DNA of 64,000 nt from Arabidopsis thaliana (lineage: Eukaryota > Streptophyta > Magnoliopsida > Brassicales > Brassicaceae). The notes below the pieces were generated by a model. The model searched no databases. It had not been told where the DNA came from and worked only from the letters and a program-made list of their open reading frames with translations. Shown here piece after piece: positions 27,470 through 37,980 of this stretch (positions are counted from its first letter, which is position 1; each line of letters starts with the position of its first letter). Position numbers and translations under genes: made by a program. The stretch spans positions 2,728,001-2,792,000 of the forward strand of contig NC_003076.8 of the NCBI RefSeq assembly GCF_000001735.4, in the 5' to 3' direction.

Positions 27470-29741
27470 TTACCTATGAGCCGTTGGTGTACGCGGCATG
27501 GTGTACGGCATTTGACCAATGTTCATTGCTGCACCAGGAACCACTGAGCCAGGGACTGGAGCCGCATGAACTCCATAAGCCATGTGAGGTGGAGCTGGGA
27601 GGTTCACTGGTGTTCCAACTGCTGGCTGACCTATGGCGGGTGTTCCATACATAGGAGGTCCAGGTGGTGCTTGAGAGACGGCTTGCTTGGCTGATTTGTT
27701 TCCTCCTCCAGCAACAGCAGGAGAACTGTTGTTGTTGTTGTTGTTGTTGTTGTTATTGCTGTTGTTCTGACCAGTGATTGGTCCTTGTGGCGTTGAGACA
27801 TCTGCGTTGCCAACACTAGTGATGTCGTGAATGCTTGATCGCCTTCTGTCTTTGTTCATTGAATTTAGACGAATGAAATACTTTTGAGCATGGCTCGCAA
27901 CTTGGGTCGGTGTTCTTGTTACTACAAAGTTGCGAGAAATGCTACGCCAATCACCTTTCCCGTACTTATCCAAACCAAGAAGAAATAACCTGTAACATAG
28001 AAAAGACAGACAACAGCTCATTAGAATCGCTGCATAACCAAAAGGGCAGAAACTTCCAGGCCATAGTCTCAAAGATGAAAACACACAAACCACTGCTAAA
28101 CGGAAACAGTCTAAAACCAATTGCAGGTAACACAGTAAGGTCTTGTCTTGCATCTACCTCAACAGCTAATCTGCAGATAGAATGCCACACAAGTATACAG
28201 AACCCTACTTCTAAATTGCTTCTCCACTGGATTTTAATCTCCTAACTAAGCAGGAAAGACATTTCTAAACACCCGTACAACGTATTTGAAAATGAACCTC
28301 GTGATTTCTTGTCCAGGAGGTTCTTCTATCACCGCCAAAATCCAATTTCTCGAAAAAGCACATGTAAACCACCAAATTATCAAGATGACACGGGAGTAGA
28401 TCAAGATAATGGCGAAAACACAAGTTTATAAAAATGGTGTAAGAATCTCTTTTAAAGGTTTCAATCAGACAGATAAGCATTTTTTTTAACTCTCCCAGCA
28501 AAACATTCAATCAACAAAGATAGATTTTACTGTTACATCAGTTTCCCATATCTTTGGCAAGTGAGAAAACAGTCCAGTAACTAATTATATGCCACTAATA
28601 TAACCATTATATACTTAACTCTAGTTTTTACGCCTTATCTACCCTAATAAGGTCCCAAAACCACTTGCATCTTCAAGAGAGAAAAATGAAGACTAAACTT
28701 CAAAGTAAGATTTTTTTGTCTCTTTCTAAAAGGAAGGTGGGGTTCCTCCAATAACAGAGGTTGGATGGACTGTTTCACCATGTAAAACAGCATCTAGCTT
28801 CAACAAGTGGTGGAAAAAGATGGTCAAAATGGTCCCGGGGGTTAGATAGCATCTCTCCATCATCTCTAACATGGTGGATGTAATGATATAGCAACTAGGA
28901 CAGGGAGGTAAAGCGAATTTATGAGAACAGCTTTCTCTGTCCCATGCCAAGTTATAATTCCAATAACATCTGAGACTTTTAAAACAATCACGAAACTAAA
29001 ACCACTTCAAGAAATCTCTACTTTTCTTTCAAGCATCCTCTAGAGTAACCTCGGGTCAGTGCCCCCTAAAAAAAACTCAATTCATCCTTTTTTAATTTAA
29101 AGTATCAGATAGGAGACCAAGGACCTAAAAGTTCCAGTGAAGGTATTGCTTCTAACTACAGTATGACTTTGAAAACTCTTGATGTCTTAAAGGTTCACAG
29201 AATTAGACACCCAAGAGTACCAAAATTGTCACTTAAGAGAAATAATATTAATGTTCTAGAACACAATGAAGACATGGAGCACAGAACAAACATAATTTGG
29301 AAAGAATCATAAAAGAATAAGAAGAATCAGAAACTGATTAGCAGCAAAAATAAACAAAGTTCACCTGTGCTCATCTTCTGTCCACGCGATACCCTTTCGT
29401 CGTTCTTGATCGGACTTTGATTTACCTGCTTGGTTAGACTCTCCCGCATGACTGTTACCTCCTTTCTTACTACTTGCTCCTTCATCACCAGCATGGCCAT
29501 TCGATCCTTCAGGAGACCCATAGGCAGGAAGAGGCACACATCCTGATTCAATCCTAGTAACATCTTCAACTAAAAGCTCGTAATGTTCTTTAATCTGTTC
29601 AACACTTTTGCCTGGAACGTCTGCAGCAATCTTCTCCCACCGTTCCTCTGATTCATCGGTATTATTGGCTAGAGCTCTCTCAAAGGCAATATCATCCTCC
29701 CTACTCCACACAGAACCATCACTAACTTCCTCCACCGTCAT
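27470..29741 (-). CDS. MYBS2: MYBS2, MYB-related transcription factor (SHAQKYF type)
   Basis: 298-aa I-box-binding-like MYB-related factor (At5g08520), described as a regulator of sugar signalling that acts opposite to MYBS1. Exons 29741-29365 and 27989-27470 are separated by a 1375-nt intron with no credible gene inside it. The N-terminal SANT-like repeat starts [14 protein letters not shown]. The second MYB repeat ([23 protein letters not shown]) is split by the intron and ends VASHAQKYF, the motif defining this subgroup. The C terminus has a poly-Asn tract and a Pro/Gly-rich tail ending TAHR. The start is at MTVEEVSDG; the open frame upstream has no ATG, and TTG/ATT codons there are not starts. 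It is expected to be nuclear and to bind TATCCA/GATAA-type elements. Confidence 0.94.
27728..27754. repeat. (GTT)9 trinucleotide repeat in MYBS2
   Basis: Nine GTT units on the + strand encode most of the poly-Asn run on the minus strand. It is likely length-variable. Confidence 0.9.
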
Positions 29742-31847
29742 AATTCCAATCAAACCCGCCTCAAATTCTATAGAATCTACCCTAATCCCTCTAAAAGTCT
29801 GGGATATCAACCAGATTTCTACAAATTTCGTGTCTTTTAGATCTCCACAAACTTAACAGAATCCCAAAGAACTCAGATCTTCCAAGTATCAGTGAACCTA
29901 GCTAAAAACTACCCCTTGATATTCCAATCAAAACCCAACCATACAACTAAACTAGGGATATAAAGAGAATCTTGGGGACTCGAATAGAGATTCTCACCTC
30001 CAACAAAATGAAATTCCCTAAAAATAAGCGGAAAAAACCCTACTCTCTCTACTGATGAACTAAGACGCAAAGATTAATTCAACTTATCGTTATGAGATAG
30101 AAAGGAAAGCAAGAAGAAATTTATCTGATAGGCAAAGCAAAACGGAGATTGAAACGAGGGAATCAGAGAATTGGCAGAAGAAGAAGAAGGAAAAATGTGA
30201 ACTTTATGAGAAATGGAAAATTGGGGGTTTATTGGGTTTTCAAGGGATTGCAGCAACTTGAAGGAGAGAGAGAGAAAGAGGAATAGGAAAAACCCAGAAG
30301 ACTGAGAGAGAGAGAGAGAGAGATAGGGAGGGGTCAAAACGCCATTGTTAAAGGAAGGGGAAGTTCAAAACAAAGAAACAGTGAATAAAAACCATAAGCA
30401 ACAGTTTTCACAGCTCAAGTCCGCTGTTGTTATTTTTGGTATTGTTGACTCTTTTATTATTTGTTACACTTCCAATTCATATTGGAATTTCCTTGTTGAC
30501 CAAATTATGCCATATGTATTTTATTACTGCTACTCCTCATCGTTGGTAATTTCATATCAGTTTTTTCTTTTTTCACTTTCATAATGCTTTCGCATGTGAC
30601 TAGATTTTTCTTTTGGTGACATTTGGGGAGGCAATCATTGATGAATAATAATTATTTGTACGGTGATTATAAAAGGCAATGAAATACTATATCAAACTAT
30701 TTGTAAACATTGTTCAAACTTAAGCTCATATCGAAAATCGAAAACAACAAAGATGCTAATTGCCTATATGACGACTTTCCGAGTTATGCAAATATGTGAT
30801 TATGTAATTTCATCATACAACAACTTGTTGATTCAGTAGTTCTATCGATTAAGTAAAGAAATTGGAAAAGGGGGGAAAAAGGTGGGAGAGGTGGACAAAG
30901 AAGTTAGGGAAGATGTTGACGTCTTATCCATAAATATCCTCCAAAAATAATATCCAATCAGACCGGTCCCCATCACCCTCACAGGTCTTCCTTGCCTTCA
31001 TTTATCTCTTTTCCTTTTTCTCTCTTTCTCCATTTCAATGCGAATATATATATCACTTCCATTTCATTTTATTCTTTAAGTTATTCCATTTAGAAATTTC
31101 TAGTTTATAGTTTTAAGATGATTTCTACTTTGTTTGATTTTACGAAATCAAGTTGGGACTAATCACATTTTGGTTATACATTATCCAAAAAAACTAATTT
31201 TGGACTATCATATCAAGTTGTATACAGAACAATGATATACCAATTTATATCCTAGAGATATTTTTCAGAAAATGCCAAAAAGAAACATTGATTTATAATT
31301 TATTTGCTATGTGAACTACTTATAAACCCAAAAAGGAGCATTCTTTATTTCAAACATGAAAAGGGTTTCTTTGGTTGTTCCCAAAATGTGCTTTCATACT
31401 CGAATAAACATAACAAGCAAACAATAAAGAAAGTAGAGTAATGCAAAAGAGCAAATCGCGCTCTTTCTGATACAACTTTAAGAGAGTTTTAACATTAACC
31501 ATTCAAACAAATTACATTACCTTCTTCTCCTTCTGAAGTAGCTTTGCATCCCAAAACCGTTACTAGTTGTTCATTCAGATTTTATTTCCATGGAGAATAA
31601 TAGCAAACTCCCTGCAAAAACATCAATTTTGTAAGACAGGGATAGAGCAGAAAGATAGTTACGGAAACTAACTGTTCATTACGGCTCAAGTTCTTGAAAT
31701 GCCCAAAGAAATTAGATACAGAGCAGTCTACCTTGTCACAAATACATTCTAAAAGGCTGCGTAAACTCTAGACCTCAGCTTTTAAGTTTGCAACAGAAGA
31801 TTAAAAGAGCAAGGACTGGAGATGCAAACCTCTGGTTAACAAGGTAC
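29742..31847. promoter_or_regulatory. MYBS2 leader/promoter and CI51 3' region
   Basis: 29742-30340 is the MYBS2 5' region, with a donor-like GGAG|GTGAGA at 29999 (minus) suggesting a leader intron and a GA/CT repeat near 30310. 30340-31400 is AT-rich DNA with no gene. 31400-31847 is the CI51 3' side. On the minus strand a donor after 31830 and a TTTTTGCAG acceptor before 31611 would make a 3'UTR intron beginning only 18 nt past the stop. Confidence 0.5.
30304..30323. repeat. (GA)10 repeat in the MYBS2 5' region
   Basis: A perfect GA run on the + strand, CT on the transcribed strand. CT-rich tracts of this kind are common near plant transcription starts. Confidence 0.9.
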
Positions 31848-33726
31848 TTAAGCAGCAGCCTGTAGCAACTCCCTTTCAGCGCGTTCCCTGATCCTTCTCT
31901 CGAGCTCTGGCCTAAAGTGTCTTATCAGACCTTGCACAGGCCATGCAGCTGCATCACCCAATGCACAGATTGTGTGTCCTTCGATCTGTTTGGTTACCTC
32001 CTGCAGCATATCAATCTCTTCCAGCTTTGCATTGCCAACTTTCATTCTCTCCATGATCATCCAAAGCCAACCTGTTCCCTCTCTGCAAGGAGTGCACTGC
32101 CCACAGCTTTCATGCTTGTAGAAGTAAGAGAGCCTTGCAATTGCATCCACAACATCGGTTGATTTATCCATCACAATGACTGCTGCAGTTCCTAACCCTG
32201 ATTGGACAGCCTTGAGCGCATCGAAATCCATCAGCACATCCTCGCAAATGTTCTTAGGGATCAGAGGAACAGATGAACCACCAGGGATGATAGCAAGTAG
32301 ATTGTCCCATCCACCCCTAACACCTCCACAATGCCTCTCAATCAGTTCCTTGAGAGGTATACTCATCTCCTCTTCCACCGTGCATGGCTTGTTTACATGG
32401 CCTGATATACAAAAGAGCTTTGTCCCAGCGTTATTCTTCCTACCGAAACTAGAAAACCACTCAGGTCCACGCCTTAAAATGGTAGGCGAAACAGCCACTG
32501 TTTCCACATTGGTAACAGTTGTGGGACAACCATATAAACCAGCATTAGCAGGGAACGGAGGCTTCAACCTAGGTTTTCCTTGCTTCCCTTCAAGGCTTTC
32601 AAGAAGCGCAGTCTCTTCACCACAAATGTACGCACCAGCACCAAAGTGGATATAAACTTCAAAATCATAACCAGAACCACATGCATTCTTCCCCAAGAGA
32701 CCAGCTGCATACGCTTCTCTTCTAGCCTTCTCTAGATTCAAACGCTCATTCACATATTCACCCCTGATGTAAATATACGCAGCACTAGCTCTCATTCCAA
32801 CACCAGCAATCAAACACCCTTCCAACAATTTGTGAGGGTCATGACGCATGATCTCCCTATCTTTACAAGTTCCAGGCTCACTCTCATCAGCATTGACAAC
32901 CAAATAGGAGGGACGGCCATCAGAAACTTTAGGCATAAAGGACCACTTAAGACCAGAAGGGAAACCAGCACCACCACGTCCACGAAGTCCAGATTTCTTC
33001 ATTTCATTGACAATCCAATCAGTACCCTTGAGCACCAAATCTTTGGTCCTATGCCAATCACCTCTCTTCATCGCGCCTTTGAGAAATGGGTCATGCAGAC
33101 CATAGAGATTAGTAAAAATCCGATCTTCATCCTTGAGACCACCGAAATGAGTCTTTTCCGGAGGCGGAGGAGGTGGAGGAGGCTGTGGAGTGGTGGAAGT
33201 GGATGCAGCTTGAGTGCTGAATGATCTCAAAGCTGGAGTCAGTCTGTTACTTTCCTTCCAAATGGACACTGCCCTTTGCAAGCCAAGAATCCCCCTCACG
33301 GGTGCCTATCATCAAATCCATATAACAAAGACGGTAAATGGCAAATTAACTCAAAGTAACACATGATCTACTTTAAAAGCATACAAAAAATTGAAGCACG
33401 AAATCAGTAAAATTGATGATACAGGAGTTAAGTGTCGCGTATAAAATCGCTGTTTCAACATTAGGAAACCAAACAAAACCAACAAAAGCAGGTGAATAAA
33501 CCCAATCGCTCTAAATCGATAAGCTCGACCAGATCAATCATAACCCGCTAGATCTATGTATAAGAAGATGCCGCATTTTGAAATTGTTCAGCTGAATTCA
33601 AGATAAATACACTCAAAGTCTTAATTTTGAAAACCCTAACAAATGCGATCGAGAAGAAAATCGTATAACCTAGAAATGAAAACGGAGATCATCAAAGTGA
33701 GTGCGCGAAAAGAGATTGCTTACCAT
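31848..33726 (-). CDS. CI51: CI51, 51-kDa FMN/NADH-binding subunit of mitochondrial complex I
   Basis: NADH dehydrogenase (ubiquinone) flavoprotein 1 (NDUFV1/NuoF homologue, At5g08530) in the matrix arm of complex I. It binds NADH and FMN and carries [4Fe-4S] cluster N3. Two coding exons: the first holds only the ATG (33726-33724), and the second (33305-31848) begins GCACCCGTG, giving MAPVRGILG and 486 aa. An N-terminal presequence with a Pro run (about residues 40-50) precedes the mature part. [13 protein letters not shown] is the glycine-rich NADH site. [13 protein letters not shown] plus the later TICALGD Cys ligate N3. Reading the second exon alone would miss the true start. The gene shares a short divergent promoter with the G-patch gene. 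Confidence 0.96.
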
Positions 33727-34454
33727 GGAGACGAAAATTTCCGAGAAGTAGTCTTTCAGAGAGATACTGGTCTTTGTTCCTGAAGCGTGAAGGCCACAAG
33801 AATGGGAGCTTGAACAGACACGGAGACGAAGTTATAATCACTGCCCACCTGAGACCGACGAACTCGAGATAAGCTGTTTGGTTTAGATTACTCCGCGTCT
33901 TCTTGACGTTAAGCTTCTCTCTATTTTATGGGCCTCTCTTGGTCCAGGCCCAAATATTCTGGTCCGGTATGAAACTATCCTAAACTTCGATAAACGTAAA
34001 ATATGTGGGTCGAATATGAAATAATTATAAAGTATTGGGAACAATTAGCATTTAGAAACATAAGAGGCGTCTTTTTATAATTTTCTCAGTTCCCGTAAGA
34101 CGATCCAACTGCTACAGGCCGGCGATTAGCAAAGGCGGTGGTTCGATAGAGAGAGGAAGAGATTGAAGCGATTTTCACTCAGTTTTCATCAGATCGTCTC
34201 GGTGATTCTAGGGTTCATTGGTCTCGTTTTGTTCGGTGACTGCTTGAGTTTCACGTTTTTGGTGAGTTCCGTCTATCTATTATTATCTTAATATTTTGAT
34301 GATTCAGGCTCATGGTTTGTGAAATTTGCTCTAATTTATTCCAGGAAATAATCAACATAAGCGAATTCTTGTGTTTGGCTTTAATTGAACCCTGAATTTA
34401 GATGATAACAATATTTCTGATGGTTGGTTCATTGTATTTAGGTTTCGATTTCTT
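33727..34454. promoter_or_regulatory. Bidirectional promoter CI51 / G-patch gene
   Basis: 728 bp separate the two ATGs. 33727-33880 is the CI51 leader. TGGGCC at 33929 and GGCCCA at 33947 form an inverted site II pair, as known for nuclear OXPHOS genes. 34080-34261 is the G-patch leader, and 34262-34441 is its 5'UTR intron (donor TTG|GTGAGT, acceptor TTGTATTTAG). Confidence 0.6.
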
Positions 34455-34784
34455 ATGGGAGATTCCTCGGTTTCGACAAGTTCATGGGCTGTCATTGAAT
34501 CTGCTAATAGGTTTCAGGTATAACTCATTTCTGGATGCATCTCTTCTATTTTGTGCTGCATTTAACCTATTAACATTTTGTTTACTGTTCAGTGGTAGGA
34601 AACTTTTGGGTCTGTTTCTAGTTGTGAATTGAATAGACTACAAGAAGTAAGCAGAACTGAATGTGCATTCCTTTTGTTTTTATTGACAATTGTGAGTTAA
34701 CATGTTCAGGTGTCGAGCGTTATGGGTGAGTCCTCTGGATCAAGCAGTTCATTGGCTGCTATAAATTCGTCCAACATTGGGTTT
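34442..34784 (+). repeat. Duplicated exon start in the G-patch gene
   Basis: 34455-34517 and 34722-34787 align codon by codon with one 3-nt gap, 44 of 63 compared bases being identical (my count). The similarity extends upstream through the splice acceptor: TTTAG-GTTTCGATTTCTTATGGG versus TTCAG-GTGTCGAGCGTTATGGG. Confidence 0.75.
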
Positions 34785-35320
34785 CAGCTCCTAAAGAAGC
34801 ATGGCTGGAAGGAAGGCACTGGTCTTGGAATCGCTGAACAGGGTATATTGGTGCCTCTACAAGCAGAGCCAAAACATAACAAACGAGGAGTGGGAGCTAA
34901 ACAACCAGCTAAGAGAAAAGTGGCTCAGCCTCAGGCTAAGGTCTTGTTTCTTAAAACCCTTACATGCGATAGCCTTTAAATCTGAAAATAGCTAATGATG
35001 AAGAAGTGTTCAGGCATTGATAAAGAGTCTCATCTGATTTTATTTTTTGAAAGTCTGCATCAGCGACACTTCATATCTCAATAGTGCTGGACTTGATTTT
35101 TGGCTTATCACGTTGCCATTAGCTTTTATGTTTCATTTGTTTTCAAGTTAGGCATCGAAACTTATCTTTTCTTTACTAAAATTTTCAGGATGAAGAAGTC
35201 TCAAAGCAGAGTAAGAAACTTTCGAAGAAAATGCGGAAGATGATGGAGCACGAAAAACATTTACAGGAAAAAGAATTTGAACGAGCCTTCTTTAGGGAGT
35301 TCTGGCCCGATAATGTATAA
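34455..35320 (+). CDS. Small G-patch (D111) domain protein
   Basis: 141-aa protein recognised as At5g08535. Exons 34455-34517, 34710-34940 and 35189-35320 join in frame. The G-patch (IGFQLLKKHGWKEGTGLG, then KRGVGAK) occupies roughly residues 40-90. G-patches bind RNA and activate DEAH helicases in splicing or ribosome assembly. The C terminus is a basic/acidic coiled-coil-like helix (KKLSKKMRKMMEHEKHL) ending FFREFWPDNV. The first coding exon looks like a diverged copy of the start of the second (MGDSSVSTSS versus MGESSGSSSS), so the N terminus is internally duplicated. Translation from the second ATG (34722) would give a 116-aa protein. The cellular partner is unknown. Confidence 0.88.
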
Positions 35321-35913
35321 CTAGGTTTTATTCTTTTACTTCTTATTGACCTGAATGTTCCAAAAGCTTCTGTATTTACTGCAAATTTAGAATAACTCTG
35401 TTCTATTGCCTTATCAATGAAGAAAAATAGTTATAGAATCATGCGCTCAACCTTATACCTTTAGAAAATGGGAAAAGAAAATGAAGTTAATGCAGACACT
35501 TCAAGTAAAGGTTTTTGTTAGCAAGTTTCTAAAGTGTATGTTCATGTGCCTTGCATTGGTACCCATGCATTTAGCATGACCAAATCACTTTATATTGTGA
35601 ACTAAATTTGGGATAATAATCCGATTTAACATGGGAGTAACAAAAAATTCTAGCTTGTGTGGGTAATTAATCCATTTGTTATTATGTCTGCTGTCTGCTG
35701 AATTCACTTTTTCTTCTTGTTAAAAACCATTTGATGATCGTTTATAGTTAAAATAAATGGGCCGAGTAAAAAAGGCCCATTAATGACCCCTTCAAATAAA
35801 TAGAAATTGTTATATCTTCTTCCTTCACCTTCCGTCGTAGTTCCCCGACAAGCTAACTACTGTTGAGCCCCGCCGCATCCGAAGCCGACTTTTCAAATCG
35901 TCGAGCTTCAACA
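35321..35913. promoter_or_regulatory. Intergenic region with paired site II elements
   Basis: It holds the 3'UTR of the G-patch gene and the promoter of the next gene. TGGGCC at 35758 and GGCCCA at 35774 lie in inverted orientation, 135-156 bp upstream of the start codon. Confidence 0.55.
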
Positions 35914-37431
35914 ATGACGTCTCTTCTCCTTCCTTCATCTCAATTTCTCCAGACTCGAACCCAAAACAATGGCCAACCATTCCTTCTCCCTCTAACACCA
36001 CTGTTCGCACCACTACCTTCTCTCCGTCAGTTGAGACCGAAACACATCTCTATTTCCGCCGCAGCGCCGAAGAAAAAATCGGAGACTGTCACGGCGCCGA
36101 CACCGGCAGCGAAGAAGAATTCGAGCGTGGAGGAGGAAACAGAAGAGGAAGTAGAGGAAGATATGCCGTGGATTCAAGAGAAGGCGTTAGACCTAGTCGA
36201 GTTCACTGGATCGGTGAGTCAGGCGATTCCTGGTCCTCGAGTTGGAAGTAGCAAATTGCCGTGGATGCTCGCCGTTCCGTTAGCTTACGCCGGCGTCACT
36301 TTCGTCACTGCTTTCGTCAAAACCGTTCAGAAGTTCTCTTCTCCTAAAGCTCAGCGCAAGAAACTGGTCTCTGATTCCACTCTCTCTTTTGTGATCCTTA
36401 CTTAAAAAAAAAAAAACTAATTCAATTTTGGTTTTTTGAATCTCTTCAGGTGAATCAGAATGCTATGCTTTGCAGATCTATAGATGAGCTATTAAGGAAA
36501 GCTGGAACAGTGCATAGCTCTGAGCTTAAGGCACTTGAACAAAAGGTGAGAATATATATAACATGTCACTAATCTTTTGGTTTGATCTCTTAATCATTTC
36601 CAGTTCAGAATTTGACATGAGGATGCTGAATTTTGTTTTTCTACAATCCAGACAGAGTTTAACATGGAGGAGATATTGCGGAAATACATTCGTTATGCGT
36701 TGAATGAGAAACCGTTTAATCCCGACCTTGTTGCTGATCTCATTCATCTAAGAAAAGCTTCTGGTTTGAATGATTCTCAGATTCCTGAGATTTTAAATGA
36801 GATCTCTCGTCGTATTGTCAAGGAAAAAGGTAACCAAAACTTTGTTAAGGTTCTCTATTGTGGCAGTCTCTTCTTTATTGCTCTTGACATATTTGATTTT
36901 GGCAGGTCCGGTAGTGATGAAAATGCAAGGCTTTACCGAAAAAGGATTCAAGAGAAAACTCGCCGTGCAAGCGCTTTTTGGAAAGATTTACTATCTTTCT
37001 GAGGTAATCAATGTGGAAACATTACTTGTACTTGAGAGAATCTGCTTACTCTTTCAACATTTTCGTTGATCTAATCCTGAAGTCAAATATGCATACAATG
37101 TTTTCGATGTGTGATAGATTTTCTAACTCCATTCTCTCTTCAACAGCTTCCTGACTTCTGCTCAAAAGACAACTCCTTAATCGTCAAGGAAATATTCGGC
37201 GTTACAGAGTATGTTAACTTTATTCTTATGCTTTTACAATGTTCCTTTTACTTGACCATCTCTACAAAACATTTCAGTGAAGACGCAGAGAAGCTGCGGA
37301 TACACGCTCTTGCTGAAGCTGGAGACATAGAGGCACTTGAGAAAATGGTGGAATTTGAGAAAACTGCGGAGTCTTCTTCGGATAAAGAAGAAGATTCAAA
37401 TGAAGAAGATGACTCTAACACCACTTCCTAA
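35914..37431 (+). CDS. Predicted plastid membrane-associated protein of unknown function
   Basis: 346-aa plant protein, At5g08540 by position. Exons 35914-36366, 36450-36545, 36652-36829, 36906-37003, 37147-37208 and 37278-37431 join in frame. The first about 55 residues are Ser/Leu/Pro-rich with few acidic residues, compatible with a chloroplast transit peptide. An acidic stretch (VEEETEEEVEED) follows, then one hydrophobic helix (LPWMLAVPLAYAGVTFVTAF). The rest is helical and soluble, with KPFNPDLVADLIHLRKA and the alanine/acidic-rich C terminus. I do not see an S-adenosylmethionine-binding motif, so the 'rRNA methyltransferase J' name sometimes attached to this locus is not supported by what I can read. 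The start is the first ATG; the frame is open upstream without ATG. Confidence 0.85.
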
Positions 37432-37980
37432 GATGTTTGTTCAACGACCAACTTTCAACAGTAGATTCTTTCCAAAGGGGGTTTTCTTCTTCTGTTCTTT
37501 GACTTATACCCCAAGTTGTGTTGTTTACAGCAGAAGACGTCTGATTCCAACAGAAATTGTCTTTTGCAAAAAACCATGACACAGCTCGTAATACAAATTA
37601 ACTGCATCTATAGTGCAGCACAGCAATACAAGTTGGGGCTTATATTCATAGAAATAATATTGTCTTTGCTAAATCTAAACTCATACAGATATAAAGGGAA
37701 AAATAAAAGACTCGAGATACTTTAGCTTATATTTATTATAAGGTTTTCTACAACCACAAGAGGTTACACTTACATTAAGCCAAAGTACTAAAACTCTTCT
37801 GTGTCTGAAAATGGATTCCGGAAGGTTTTGGTGCTAGCCTAATAATCCTAGGGAAAATCTTGTAATCCTCGATGTTGAAATCGATGAGCCTTTGCTGGTA
37901 CAGCCCGAAAGGTGAGCCTGATAACCTGAGGCTAAAGATTTCTGTGTTGACTTTCCAGTTTCCCATCAATAAACTTTTGG
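37432..37980. other. Convergent 3' region
   Basis: 549 bp between the stops of the plastid-type gene (+) and ILP1 (-). It contains both 3'UTRs, which may overlap; no ORF or RNA gene is seen. Confidence 0.6.

Noticed and set aside
17208..33726. A possible complex I gene cluster (SLG1 and CI51)
   Set aside because: The genes lie 12 kb apart with unrelated genes between them; no shared promoter was seen. Proximity is most likely chance.
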